Source: Paracoccus sediminis
GTDB lineage: Bacteria; Pseudomonadota; Alphaproteobacteria; Rhodobacterales; Rhodobacteraceae
Assembly (NCBI RefSeq): GCF_900188295.1
Contig: NZ_FZNM01000004.1
Span: 1-64,000 of the forward strand
Reading direction: 5' to 3'
DNA length: 64,000 bases
A program made the translations under genes and the position numbers. Positions 8,399 to 17,269 of the stretch are shown piece after piece (position 1 is the stretch's first letter; each line of letters opens with the position of its first letter). The notes under the pieces were generated by a model. That model did not search any database. It saw only the letters and a program-made list of their open reading frames with translations, and was not told the DNA's origin.

Positions 8399-9324
8399 TG
8401 ATCACATTTTCACTCGCAGTGCATGGCGGGGCCGGCACGATCCTGCGCCACACCATGACCGACGATCTGGAGGCTCGCTATCACGCCGGTCTGCGCGGCG
8501 CGTTGCAGGCGGGGCACGATGTCCTGGCGCAGGCCGGCAGTGCGATGGACGCCGTCACGGCCGCCGTCTGCGTGCTGGAGGACGAACCGCTGTTCAACGC
8601 GGGCCGGGGCGCGGTCTTTACTTCGGACGGCCGGCAGGAGATGGACGCCGCAGTCATGGACGGCGCCACGCGCAAGGCAGGCGCCGTCGCGGGCGTCATG
8701 GGACCGCGCAATCCGATCCTGGCCGCGCGGGCGGTGATGGAGCGGACCGATCATGTGCTGCTGATCGGCCCCAACGCCTTGCAGGTTGCACGCGATGCCG
8801 GCCTGCCGTTCGAGGATGCCCCCTATTTCTTCACCCGGCAGCGTTGGGACGCCCTGCAGGCGACGTTGCAGATGCGCCGCGACGGCATCGACGATACCGA
8901 CCCTGCCCGCCGCCACGGGACCGTGGGTGCCGTGGCACGCGATGCGCACGGCAACTTGGCCGCAGCCACCTCGACCGGCGGCATGACGGCCAAATCGCCC
9001 GGACGCGTCGGCGATACCCCTGTCATTGGCGCGGGCACCTATGCGGACAACGAAACCTGCGCGGTATCCGGCACCGGGCATGGCGAGATCTTCATTCGCT
9101 GGCATGCCGCGGCCGAGATTGCAGCCCGAATGCGCCATGCGGGGCAGACGCTGGCGGACGCGGCAGACCATGTGGTCATGGAAGACCTTGGATCGAATGA
9201 CGGATCCGGAGGCGTCATCGCCGTCGACGCTCACGGGAACCTGTCCCTGCCCTTCAACTGCGAAGGAATGTATAGAGGCACCGTCACCCAGGAGTCCGAC
9301 TTCAGGACGTATATCTACCGCTGA
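8398..9324 (+). CDS. Isoaspartyl peptidase / L-asparaginase (Ntn hydrolase)
   Basis: The 308-residue precursor belongs to the plant-type asparaginase family (EcAIII/IaaA). Family motifs are LAVHGGAGT at the N-terminus, FNAGRGAVFT, the autoprocessing site HGTVGAVA with Thr175 as the predicted nucleophile, TSTGGMTAK, GAGTYADN and SGTGHGE. Self-cleavage before Thr175 would give alpha and beta subunits. The enzyme hydrolyses beta-aspartyl dipeptides and asparagine. Start GTG 8398 overlaps the preceding TAG and follows a GAAGGAG ribosome site. It is the last gene of the operon that starts with gntR and ends the pathway sensibly by releasing aspartate. Confidence 0.93.
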   Translation: MITFSLAVHGGAGTILRHTMTDDLEARYHAGLRGALQAGHDVLAQAGSAMDAVTAAVCVLEDEPLFNAGRGAVFTSDGRQEMDAAVMDGATRKAGAVAGVMGPRNPILAARAVMERTDHVLLIGPNALQVARDAGLPFEDAPYFFTRQRWDALQATLQMRRDGIDDTDPARRHGTVGAVARDAHGNLAAATSTGGMTAKSPGRVGDTPVIGAGTYADNETCAVSGTGHGEIFIRWHAAAEIAARMRHAGQTLADAADHVVMEDLGSNDGSGGVIAVDAHGNLSLPFNCEGMYRGTVTQESDFRTYIYR

Positions 9325-9893
9325 AAGTTGTATTCAATTCAGAAGATCCGCCACCTCGCGTGGCCATGGACTGCTTTGGGCGGGAAGCCGACTTGAGGCG
9401 TTGCGGCACAGCAGCCGCAGCATCCAAGCATTGCGGTCATTCGGACTCAACGCAGGAACCTGGTGCCAGACGCTTGGCAGGGGGCGAGGAGGGATTCGAG
9501 TTCCGCAAACACCATCACCCCGGACGTATAGATGCCGGTCGATCCGAAGCTGACTGCCAGCCCGCTGGCGTCGCAATCCAGCACCGAAACATGGCCGCCA
9601 GCTTGGACGCTGATGCCGTCGCCCAGTGGCCCGCCGCCTGTGAGAAGATGCGAGGGACAGGAAGGCACAGCAGCCTCAAGGCGATACTGCCAGAGAAAAC
9701 TTTCTTTCTTCTCTCAGGCTTGAAAGGTTTGTCGACGTGATGCTGTCGGCCATCAAGAACTGTGGTGAAGGGCATCTGCTGACGTTGGCCACAGAAAAGG
9801 CGAAGCACTGCCCAACGGCCCGTTCGACGCGCGCTGCCTGGGCTTGCCCGAGAAGGCGGCCGTCCTCGACCAGGCGCTCCTTTCAGGCATCGT
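9325..9893. other. 569-bp convergent spacer, no intact gene
   Basis: This lies between two converging operons. No frame has a complete, family-like protein. On the minus strand, 9447-9668 has a fragment containing LGDGISVQAGGHVSVLD and GSTGIYTSGVMVFAELE that reads like real protein, but it has no ribosome site and neighbouring frames carry other protein-like pieces. That suggests a decayed gene with frameshifts. I do not recognise its family. Confidence 0.5.
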
Positions 9894-11399
9894 TTACTCT
9901 CCAACACCTGCCTGAACGGCCGAGGATCCGCGCCGGGATAGCCACAGCGAAAACCCCAGGAAGGCAATCGTGACGCCGTAGATTGCCAGCGCAATGGGAC
10001 TTTGGAACAGCACCAGGAAATCGCCCCCTGAGATCGACAAGGCGCGGCGCAGATTGTTCTCCATGTCCATTCCCAGAAGGAGGCCCAGAACCACAGGGAC
10101 CAGCGAAAAATCCAGCTTCCGCAAAACAAATCCCAGAACTCCGAATCCTACCATGACCATAAGGTCGAAGGCTGCATGGGTGATGGCGTAGACGCCCAGA
10201 TAGCTTATCGCGACGATCAGCGGCATCAGGCCCCAGGCGGGCAACCCAAGCACGCGGGTAAAGATTCCGATCAAGGGCAGGTTCAGGATCAGCAGAACAA
10301 AATTGGCCAGATAAAGCGCGGCGACTAGGCCCCAAACCAGATCGGGGCTTCGCTCGAATAGCAGGGGTCCGGGCTGGATATTGAGAGAGATCAGCATCGC
10401 CAGCATGACCGCGGTTGTCCCCGACCCTGGCACCCCAAGCGTGAGCATCGGGATAAGCGCCCCACCGCTGGCGGCATTGTTGCCCGCCTCGGGCGCTGCG
10501 ACGCCGCGGGGATCGCCGGTGCCGAAGGTGCCTTTGTCGCTCAGGCGCTTTTCGAAGCTGTAGGCCATGACCGCACCCAACGACGCGCCCGCCCCAGGCA
10601 GGATTCCTGCGACAAAACCGATCACCGAGCCACGAAGCGAGGCGCCGAGTCCTTCCTTCACGCGCGACAGGCGGGGAAATACCCTGCCCGGCGGCACCAG
10701 CTTGCCCTCCTGCACCTTCTGTTCGAGGAAAAACAAGATTTCGGAAATCGCGAACAGCCCGACCAGTGCAACTATGGGGTCGAAACCGTCATAAAGGTTG
10801 AAGCTGCCAAAGGTATAGCGTGCCACGCCTGTCGAAGGATCAAGGCCGACCGTTCCCAGCATCAATCCCAACAACGCCGCCAACAGCGTTTTCCGAGGAT
10901 CGGTGCCGGAAATCCCGCCAATTGTTGCAAAGGCCATTACGTAAAGCGCAAAGTAATCCGCAGGACCGAAATAGATCGCCGCGTTGGCCAGCAGGGGCGC
11001 GAACAGGGTCAATCCCAGGGTGGCCAACGTCGCGCCGATGAATGATGCCACGCCCGAGATTGCCAGCGCATCCGCTGCCTGCCCTTTTCGCGCCATGGGA
11101 TAGCCATCAAGGGTGGTCATGATGGCCGGTTCGTCACCGGGGATGTTAAGCAGGATGGATGAGATCCGACCGCCATACATGCAGCCGTAGTAAACGGCCG
11201 AAAGCAGGATCATCGAAGACGTGGGATTCAGTCCGAAGGCGAAGGTCAGGGGGATCAGGATGGCTACGCCGTTGACCGGCCCAAGGCCGGGCAGGGCGCC
11301 GATCAGCGTGCCCGCAAAACAGCCCGCAACGATCAGCGCAAGATTGATCGGAAGGGCGGCAACGGCAAAGCCGTCCCAGAGCGAGGCAAGAATATCCAT
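9894..11399 (-). CDS. Tripartite tricarboxylate transporter, large permease (TctA family)
   Basis: This is the large membrane subunit of a TTT importer, 501 residues, with about 11-12 hydrophobic segments. TctA signatures include GTLIGALPGLGPVNGVAI near the N-terminus, YYGCMYGGRISSILLNIPG and, in the second half, GILPGAGASLGAVMAYSFEK and LGVPGSGTTAVMLA. ATG 11399 lies one base after the TctB stop; a TTG at 11408 would overlap it. It works with TctB and the binding protein TctC encoded just upstream to take up a carboxylic acid using the proton or sodium gradient. The location beside HMG-CoA lyase suggests a branched dicarboxylate. Confidence 0.95.
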   Translation of the reverse strand: MDILASLWDGFAVAALPINLALIVAGCFAGTLIGALPGLGPVNGVAILIPLTFAFGLNPTSSMILLSAVYYGCMYGGRISSILLNIPGDEPAIMTTLDGYPMARKGQAADALAISGVASFIGATLATLGLTLFAPLLANAAIYFGPADYFALYVMAFATIGGISGTDPRKTLLAALLGLMLGTVGLDPSTGVARYTFGSFNLYDGFDPIVALVGLFAISEILFFLEQKVQEGKLVPPGRVFPRLSRVKEGLGASLRGSVIGFVAGILPGAGASLGAVMAYSFEKRLSDKGTFGTGDPRGVAAPEAGNNAASGGALIPMLTLGVPGSGTTAVMLAMLISLNIQPGPLLFERSPDLVWGLVAALYLANFVLLILNLPLIGIFTRVLGLPAWGLMPLIVAISYLGVYAITHAAFDLMVMVGFGVLGFVLRKLDFSLVPVVLGLLLGMDMENNLRRALSISGGDFLVLFQSPIALAIYGVTIAFLGFSLWLSRRGSSAVQAGVGE

Positions 11400-11400
11400 G

Positions 11401-11832
11401 TCAGCCAAACCAAGTCCCGACCATCGGCAGGGGCAGGCCCATCAGCCGGTCGAACAAAAGATAAAGTCCCGGCGCGGCGATACCGGCCGTGAGGAATCCA
11501 CGTGCCGGCGGCGCGCCCATAAGCAGCCCCAGTCCCAGGATCGCGGCAAACGTGGAGGGCACGAAGCCCAAAGGCTCCAGCAGCAGCGCATAACCCAAAA
11601 GCAGGCCAAGCGCCGCAGCCTGCCGCAGCAAGCCGGCCGGACCCGCCCAATCCGCACTGTGGCGCGGCCAGATCGTCAAGGCCAGCCCCAGAAGGACTGC
11701 CGGAATGCCGATCACGCGCGGAAAGATCGCAGGCCCCAGTGGATCGCCAAAACTCGCGGTATATCCTGTAGACAGCCAGAGATATCCGGCTGCCAGCAGG
11801 AAAAAGCAGATACCGGCCAGCCGGTCGGTCAC
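11401..11832 (-). CDS. Tripartite tricarboxylate transporter, small permease (TctB family)
   Basis: The 143-residue membrane protein has four hydrophobic helices, the TctB layout: helix 1 about 5-20, then a loop with SFGDPLGPAIFPRVIG, and three further helices. GTG 11832 overlaps the TctC stop as GTGA, indicating coupled translation. It is the small subunit needed with TctA. Confidence 0.9.
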   Translation of the reverse strand: MTDRLAGICFFLLAAGYLWLSTGYTASFGDPLGPAIFPRVIGIPAVLLGLALTIWPRHSADWAGPAGLLRQAAALGLLLGYALLLEPLGFVPSTFAAILGLGLLMGAPPARGFLTAGIAAPGLYLLFDRLMGLPLPMVGTWFG

Positions 11833-12794
11833 TGAATGACCCCGATCTGGCGCGAGATCTCGGCCATCTGCTGTTCTTGTTCGGCTACATAGGCGGCAAA
11901 CTCATCGCCGCCGCGCCAGACCGGCTCCAGTCCGCTGGCCTTGGCCGCTTCGTGCCATTCGGGGGAATCGTACAGCGTCTTCAGCTTGTCCACCCATTCC
12001 GCATAGTCTTCGTCGCTCACCTTGCCGCCGGTGTAAAAGCCGCGCCAGTTATAGCCGGTGACGTCATAGCCCTGCGACTTGGCCGTCGGCAGATCCGGAA
12101 AGGCGGAAATCGGTTCATCCGCCAACACTGCCAGAATGCGGATGTCGCCGGATTCGACAAATCCCTTGATCTCGCCCAGGTCGGTGGAAACGACACCCAC
12201 CTGGCCGCCCATCATCTGTGTGACGGCGGGGCTGCCCCCGTCGAACTGAACCCAGCGGATCTTGTCAATGGCATCGACCCCCGCCGCCTGGGCCAGCAGC
12301 AACAGCCGGATATGATCCCAGCCACCCGCACCGGAGGATCCGGACGTGACAACCGACGTCGGGTCTTCCTTCAGCTTGGCCAGCAAGTCGTCCAATGACT
12401 GCATGTCGCTGTCCTTCGCGACGGCGATCACACCCACGTCGGCGCCCAGCATGGCCAGCCAGCGCATCTGGTCGATGCCGCCCGGATATTTGCCCTGCGC
12501 AATCTGCGTGATGCCGACGGTCGAGGTCGCCACCAGCACGTCGCCATCGTCGGCGCGCTTGCCGGCCACATTGGCATAGGCCACCGCACCGACGCCGCCC
12601 GGCATGTTCGTCACCTGAACATTGCCCTCGACCAGCCCTTCCTCCGCCAGCAGGCGACCGACTTCGCGGCAGGTAAAGTCCCATCCACCGCCGGGATCGG
12701 CGGGGGCGATGCATTCCGCTGCCAGCGCCGGAGTTCCAACCATGACTGCCAAAGTCACGCCTGCGGCACGCAAGCCATTCAGTGTCCAGATCAT
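11829..12794 (-). CDS. Tripartite tricarboxylate transporter substrate-binding protein (TctC/Bug family)
   Basis: A 321-residue periplasmic binding protein. The signal peptide ends at PALAA-ECIAP (about residue 26). Bug-family features are the PADPGGGWDFTCR loop that contacts ligand carboxylates, the VTNMPGGVGAVAY segment and the SGSSGAGGWDHIR loop. The ribosome site AGGGAGGAA precedes ATG 12794. It is the first transport gene, 27 bp after the FCD regulator on the same strand. Bug proteins bind carboxylates such as citrate, tricarballylate, terephthalate or glutarate; the ligand here is inferred from the divergent enzymes. Confidence 0.95.
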   Translation of the reverse strand: MIWTLNGLRAAGVTLAVMVGTPALAAECIAPADPGGGWDFTCREVGRLLAEEGLVEGNVQVTNMPGGVGAVAYANVAGKRADDGDVLVATSTVGITQIAQGKYPGGIDQMRWLAMLGADVGVIAVAKDSDMQSLDDLLAKLKEDPTSVVTSGSSGAGGWDHIRLLLLAQAAGVDAIDKIRWVQFDGGSPAVTQMMGGQVGVVSTDLGEIKGFVESGDIRILAVLADEPISAFPDLPTAKSQGYDVTGYNWRGFYTGGKVSDEDYAEWVDKLKTLYDSPEWHEAAKASGLEPVWRGGDEFAAYVAEQEQQMAEISRQIGVIQ

Positions 12795-12821
12795 CCGTTC
12801 CTCCCTAGATGATGGTCGTTC

Positions 12822-13508
12822 TCATTCTCCGACGACGCCCCGCCGTCCCATGAAGCGCCGTGCGCTGTTAATCGCTTTCCGAACGTCCTGGCGCACCGCT
12901 GCGGAATGGGCAAGAACCGCGCAAGCCGCGCCGGTCTCGTCCTTGGCGCAGATGAGATCCAAGATTTCGCTGTGTTCGCGATGCGTGGTGGCCCGCCCTT
13001 CTTCCGAGGCGAACGACAGCCAGCGCGCGCGCACCGTACGAAGGGTCACATCCTGCATTGCCGCCGTCAGGCAGCGGTTGCGAGACAGCGCGGCACAGCG
13101 CACATGGAAATCCAGACCCAAGTCCAGCCATCGTTCGGGTGTGAATTCCTGATGTCCCAAGGTGATGCTGCGCCGGATCGCATCGGTTTCAGCGTCCGTG
13201 GCCAACCGCGCCGCCAGCCTGACAGCCGCCGGTTCGACAATGTCGCGGAAGGCGAAGACCTCCTCGATCTCCTCCATGTCGAAGGGGGCTACTGCGTAGC
13301 CGCGTCCCTCGCGGATCACCAATCCATCGCGGACAAGATGAAACAGGGCTTCCCGGATCGGGGTCCGGGACATCTTGAACTGTGCTTCCAGCGAACGTTC
13401 GCTGATCGGTTCGCCCGGAACAAGTTCCAGCGACAAAATCGAAAACCGCAGCCGGGACAGAAGATCTGTTCCTTCCTGTTGCTGCTGAGCAGTTGCGATG
13501 GCCGTCAT
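12822..13508 (-). CDS. GntR-family regulator, FCD (FadR) subfamily
   Basis: The 228-residue protein has a winged helix (about 12-75: PGEPISERSLEAQFKMSRTP, REALFHLVRDGLV) and an all-helical FCD ligand domain (FRDIVEPAAVRLAA, FHVRCAALSRN, EHSEILDLICA). FCD regulators sense organic acids. ATG 13508 is preceded by AGGGAGG. It is cotranscribed with tctCBA and divergent from the HMG-CoA lyase gene; the 78-bp gap holds a 10-bp palindrome, a likely operator. It probably represses both units until the imported acid or its CoA ester binds. Confidence 0.92.
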   Translation of the reverse strand: MTAIATAQQQQEGTDLLSRLRFSILSLELVPGEPISERSLEAQFKMSRTPIREALFHLVRDGLVIREGRGYAVAPFDMEEIEEVFAFRDIVEPAAVRLAARLATDAETDAIRRSITLGHQEFTPERWLDLGLDFHVRCAALSRNRCLTAAMQDVTLRTVRARWLSFASEEGRATTHREHSEILDLICAKDETGAACAVLAHSAAVRQDVRKAINSARRFMGRRGVVGE

Positions 13509-13526
13509 TGACGCCTCCCTTGTCGG

Positions 13527-13536
13527 TGGTATACCA
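13527..13536. promoter_or_regulatory. Palindrome TGGTATACCA, probable operator of the FCD regulator
   Basis: A perfect 10-bp palindrome lies in the short divergent gap between the FCD-GntR gene and the HMG-CoA lyase gene. FadR/FCD proteins commonly recognise short TGGT/ACCA-type palindromes, so this is the natural candidate site for controlling both directions. Confidence 0.5.
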
Positions 13537-13586
13537 ACCTGGCATCCAAAAGAGAAGCTGTTTGTTTCCAGAGGGGGGAGGACATC

Positions 13587-14549
13587 ATGGGCACCTTGGT
13601 TCCGGGGATACCGGGTTTTCCCGACCGCGCCGTCATCACCGAAGTCGGCCCCCGCGACGGCTTGCAGTCCGAGCCCGTCTTTGTTTCCACGCCTGAAAAG
13701 ATCGCGCTGATCCAGTCGCTCTTGGATGCGGGCTTGCGTCATTTCGAGGTCACTTCCTTTGTTTCGCCGCGGGCGGTTCCGCAAATGCGCGACGCGGCCG
13801 AAGTCTTGTCCGCCTTCCGCGACCGCAAGGACGCGCATTTGACGGCGCTGGTGCCGAACATGCGCGGGGCCGAGGCCGCAATCGAAGCAGGTGTTGACGC
13901 GATGGTGCTGTTCGCCTCTGCATCGGAAAGCCACAACCTGAAGAACGTGAACCGCAGCCGCGCCCAGTCGCTCAGGGGCTTTGCCGACATCGCCAAACTG
14001 GCCGAAGGCACGGGCGTCAAGCTGCAAGGCGCCATCGCAACTGCCTTCGGCTGTCCGTTCGAAGGCGAGGTCGATGTTCAGGCGGTGGTTGATCTGGCCT
14101 GCGCCTATGTCGACCTGGGAATGGACTATATTACCCTTGGCGATACCACCGGCATGGCGACGCCCGCGCTGGTGATCCAACGTGTGCAGGCATTGAGGCA
14201 TCTGCGAGGCGAGGCCGCGCTGGCGCTGCATTTCCACAATACCCGCGGCGTCGGCCTGGCTTGCGTCTATGCGGGCCTCAGCCAAGGGGTCACGCATTAC
14301 GAATCCAGTATCGGTGGCCTTGGCGGCTGCCCCTTCGTGCCGCGGGCTACGGGCAACGTCGCGACCGAGGATCTGGTCTATCTGATGGAGGAAAGCGGCG
14401 TCTCGACAGGCGCCAGCCTAGACTTGCTGATCGAGGCCGCCAAACTGGCGGAACGGGTTGTTGGCCGAGAATTGCCGGGCCAGGTGATGAAGGCCGGGCC
14501 GCGCCTGGCAGCCGCTTCCATGGACAGCGTAAGGACCGCCAATGGCTGA
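13587..14549 (+). CDS. Hydroxymethylglutaryl-CoA lyase family protein
   Basis: This 320-residue DRE-TIM aldolase would cleave 3-hydroxy-3-methylglutaryl-CoA, or a close analogue, to acetoacetate and acetyl-CoA. Family motifs are EVGPRDGLQ near residue 20, the metal-site HFHNTRG, and the signature GGLGGCPF with the mobile-loop Cys at residue 248, followed by GNVATEDL. GAGGGGGGAGGA lies before ATG 13587. It overlaps the CoA-transferase gene by 8 bp. In a transport operon with a CoA-transferase and no leucine-degradation genes, it more likely serves an imported acid than leucine catabolism. Confidence 0.92.
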   Translation: MGTLVPGIPGFPDRAVITEVGPRDGLQSEPVFVSTPEKIALIQSLLDAGLRHFEVTSFVSPRAVPQMRDAAEVLSAFRDRKDAHLTALVPNMRGAEAAIEAGVDAMVLFASASESHNLKNVNRSRAQSLRGFADIAKLAEGTGVKLQGAIATAFGCPFEGEVDVQAVVDLACAYVDLGMDYITLGDTTGMATPALVIQRVQALRHLRGEAALALHFHNTRGVGLACVYAGLSQGVTHYESSIGGLGGCPFVPRATGNVATEDLVYLMEESGVSTGASLDLLIEAAKLAERVVGRELPGQVMKAGPRLAAASMDSVRTANG

Positions 14550-15741
14550 AACATCAGACGGTCCCTTGGCGGGGCTTCGCGTCATCGATCTGACCCGAGT
14601 GCTGTCGGGACCGTTCTGCACCATGATCCTTGGCGACCTGGGGGCGGATGTCGTCAAGATCGAGCCGCCGAAGGGTGATCCCGTGCGCGTCCAGGGCACG
14701 ATGACCGAAGGGCATTCGGGATATTTTGCAGGATTCAACCGCAACAAGCGCTCGGTCGTTCTGGACCTGTATACCGACGATGGCAAAGCCGTGTTGCGCC
14801 GCTTGCTGGCCGATGCTGATGTGCTGGTCGAGAATTTCCGGCCTGGCACCTTGGACAAGCTTGGCCTGGGCGAGGCAGCATTGGAAGAACTGAACCCGCG
14901 CCTGATCGTCGCCAGCATCAATGGCTATGGCAGTGTCGGTCCCTATGTCGACCGTCCAGCCTTCGACTTCATCGCGCAGGCGATGAGCGGCTTTATGGGG
15001 GTCAATGGCGAACCGGACGGCCCACCGATGCGCGCCGCCGCCCCGGTGAGCGATCTGGTCGCCGGGGTCTATGCGGCACTGGGGATCCTTGCAGCCGTGC
15101 TGGGACGCGAGAAGACAGGCAAAGGCCAGACGGTCGAGGTCGCGATGGTCAACGGATTGATAAGCCTGATGGCCTATCTCTCGTCCGAATATTTTGCAAC
15201 GGACACGGTTCCCGAAAGGACCGGCAACGACCATCCGCTCGTCTATCCCTATGGGTTGTTCCTGTGTTCGGACGGGCAGATCGCGGTGGCCAATTCGCAC
15301 GATCAGATCCTGCGTCGCTTCCTGGATACATTGGACCTCGGCTGGATCATGTCGGATCCGCGGTATGACAGCAATCCCAAGCGCATGGCCGCTCGGGAGG
15401 AACTGCGCGAGACGATCAACGGCCGCATGGCCGGCCAGAGCCAGCAGCACTGGCTCGACGTCCTGAACGCAGCCGGCGTTCCTTGCGGCGTCGTCCAGGA
15501 CCTGCATCAGGTCTTCACCGATCCTCAGGTCATGGCGCAGCAAATGGTCATCAAGGTGCCTTTCCAGGAAGGACCCTTCATCAGAACGGTTGGTTTCCCG
15601 ATCAAGCTGGGAGGAACGCCGTGCACCGTTAATCGGCCTGTGCCGCGGCTTGGTGGCGGAACCCGCGAAGTGTTGAGGGAAATCGGATTGTCGGACAATG
15701 AGATTGCAGACTTGATCGGTCGAAATGTCGCCGCCGGTTGA
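14542..15741 (+). CDS. CaiB/BaiF CoA-transferase family protein
   Basis: The 399-residue class III CoA-transferase has the family N-terminus (LRVIDLTRVLSGPFCTMILG, then GADVVKIEPP) and the catalytic Asp in RPAFDFIAQAMSG (Asp142). It probably moves CoA from succinyl-CoA or another donor to the acid that the adjacent lyase then cleaves, as human SUGCT does for glutarate and HMG. The start overlaps the lyase gene by 8 bp. No other gene follows in the operon before a 570-bp spacer. Confidence 0.93.
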   Translation: MAETSDGPLAGLRVIDLTRVLSGPFCTMILGDLGADVVKIEPPKGDPVRVQGTMTEGHSGYFAGFNRNKRSVVLDLYTDDGKAVLRRLLADADVLVENFRPGTLDKLGLGEAALEELNPRLIVASINGYGSVGPYVDRPAFDFIAQAMSGFMGVNGEPDGPPMRAAAPVSDLVAGVYAALGILAAVLGREKTGKGQTVEVAMVNGLISLMAYLSSEYFATDTVPERTGNDHPLVYPYGLFLCSDGQIAVANSHDQILRRFLDTLDLGWIMSDPRYDSNPKRMAAREELRETINGRMAGQSQQHWLDVLNAAGVPCGVVQDLHQVFTDPQVMAQQMVIKVPFQEGPFIRTVGFPIKLGGTPCTVNRPVPRLGGGTREVLREIGLSDNEIADLIGRNVAAG

Positions 15742-16309
15742 TCCGATCCCTATGCCGACCTCTCACACAGACCATTCTCATGATCTGAAAGCCTTGCGCA
15801 GGATGCGTCATCCGCATGGCGCGGCAATGTCGCCGGGCGTCTGCTTGGGCGGTTGAGATGGACGACTGACAAGCCGATGTCGCCTGAGGTTTCCTGGGCG
15901 TGCCAAATCTCAAAAGGACAGGAACGGGATCGGCAGAAACAGCTGGCACGCCGCCCGTGGAACCCTTTGGAGCGCAACCGCAAGCTTTTGACGCGAATCC
16001 CGATCTTTGTGCGGGAGCATGAAGGTGCGGGGAACGTCACTGTTTCTGCGACGGCGTAATTCCGTGCATCACCTGCCGCGGACCAAAAGGGCAGTTCGTG
16101 CGGGCTGATCCTCAACAAGTCCAAGGCGTTCCTTGGTGGCAGCGGGCGGGCCAAGGCCTTTATCGCGCTGGCCCATGTCAGGCTGTCAATCAGGTCGCAC
16201 ATGCGGCGCTGGATATCCTCGATCAACACAAAGTCTGGCCGGATTCTTGACTGGCGAATTGCCACGCGCTTACTTGCCGCACTGCGAAAGACAAGACAGG
16301 GGGACACAG
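15742..16309. other. 568-bp spacer without a recognisable gene
   Basis: Open frames on both strands are short or lack family-like sequence. The last 30 bases carry the ribosome site of the following aldo/keto reductase. The GC content and codon pattern look like decayed coding sequence, but I cannot name a parent gene. Confidence 0.4.
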
Positions 16310-17269
16310 ATGGAACAAAGGTGGCTTGGTCCACACAGCGTCGGCGCCATCGGCTTTGGCGCGATGAGCTTTGGCGGAATGTTCGGCGCCACGGATGAGG
16401 CAACCTCTTTAAGGTGCCTTGACGCCGCGGTGGACGCGGGCGTCAGCCATATCGACACCGCCAACATCTACGGCATGGGCAGGTCGGAAGATATCATCGG
16501 CAACTGGGGACGCCACGATGTGCATCTTGCCACGAAGTGCGGCATCGTCAACGGAACGCCTCGGGCCGTGCGCAATGACGAAGCCTATATCCGCCAATGC
16601 CTGGAGGAGTCGCTTCGACGACTGCGTCGTGAGCATGTAGAGCTTTATTACATCCACCGCCGTCAACCTGAAATTCCCGTAGAAGATGTGGCGGGAACGA
16701 TGGCAAAGCTTGTTCAGGAGGGAAAGATTGGCGGATATGGCCTCTCCGAAGTCGCGCCCTCGACCGTGCACCGGGCCCATGCCGAACATCCGCTGACCGC
16801 TGTGCAGAATGAATTCTCGCTCTGGACACGCTTGCCTCAGCTTGGCCTGATCCAGGCCTGCAAAGAGCTTGGAATTGCATTTGTGGCTTTTTCCCCGCTT
16901 GGGCGAGGGATGTTCGGGCGCACGCCCTTGGTGCGCGACTTTCGCGCTGGCATCGACTTCCGGGACACCAATCCGCGGTTCCTTGAGCCGAATTTTTCCG
17001 CCAATCTTGCTGCCATTGCCCCGTTCCGCGCCCTCTGTGCCGCGCGCGGGTGGACGGTGCCTGGTGCGGCGCTTGGCTGGGTTCTGGCCCAGGGGGACCA
17101 TATCGTGCCCATTCCGGGCACGCGGACGGCAGAGCACCTATACGACTGGCGCGTTCCAGAACTCGGGGCGACCGACCTTGCGGAAATAGATGCCGTCCTT
17201 CCGCCCGGATTCGCGCACGGCGATCGATATGGGGACCACCAAATGGCATTCATCGAACGTTATTGCTGA
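16310..17269 (+). CDS. Aldo/keto reductase
   Basis: The 319-residue protein is an NADPH-dependent (beta/alpha)8 oxidoreductase. The AKR tetrad is visible: Asp49, Tyr54 (HIDTANIYGMGRSE), Lys76 (LATKCG) and His116 (LYYIHRRQP). The cofactor segment near the C-terminus (VPIPGTRTAEHL) is also present. AGGGGG sits before ATG 16310; the frame is open further upstream but without homology. It resembles the AKR13/YakC-type group. It stands alone between two debris-rich spacers and 470 bp upstream of a TRAP transporter; whether it acts on the TRAP substrate is unknown. Confidence 0.92.
   Translation: MEQRWLGPHSVGAIGFGAMSFGGMFGATDEATSLRCLDAAVDAGVSHIDTANIYGMGRSEDIIGNWGRHDVHLATKCGIVNGTPRAVRNDEAYIRQCLEESLRRLRREHVELYYIHRRQPEIPVEDVAGTMAKLVQEGKIGGYGLSEVAPSTVHRAHAEHPLTAVQNEFSLWTRLPQLGLIQACKELGIAFVAFSPLGRGMFGRTPLVRDFRAGIDFRDTNPRFLEPNFSANLAAIAPFRALCAARGWTVPGAALGWVLAQGDHIVPIPGTRTAEHLYDWRVPELGATDLAEIDAVLPPGFAHGDRYGDHQMAFIERYC

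Noticed and set aside
12822..14297. A long minus-strand frame joining the FCD regulator to sequence opposite HMG-CoA lyase
   Set aside because: Only 12822-13508 shows regulator motifs; the upstream part is antisense to the lyase, and ATG 13508 has a good ribosome site.
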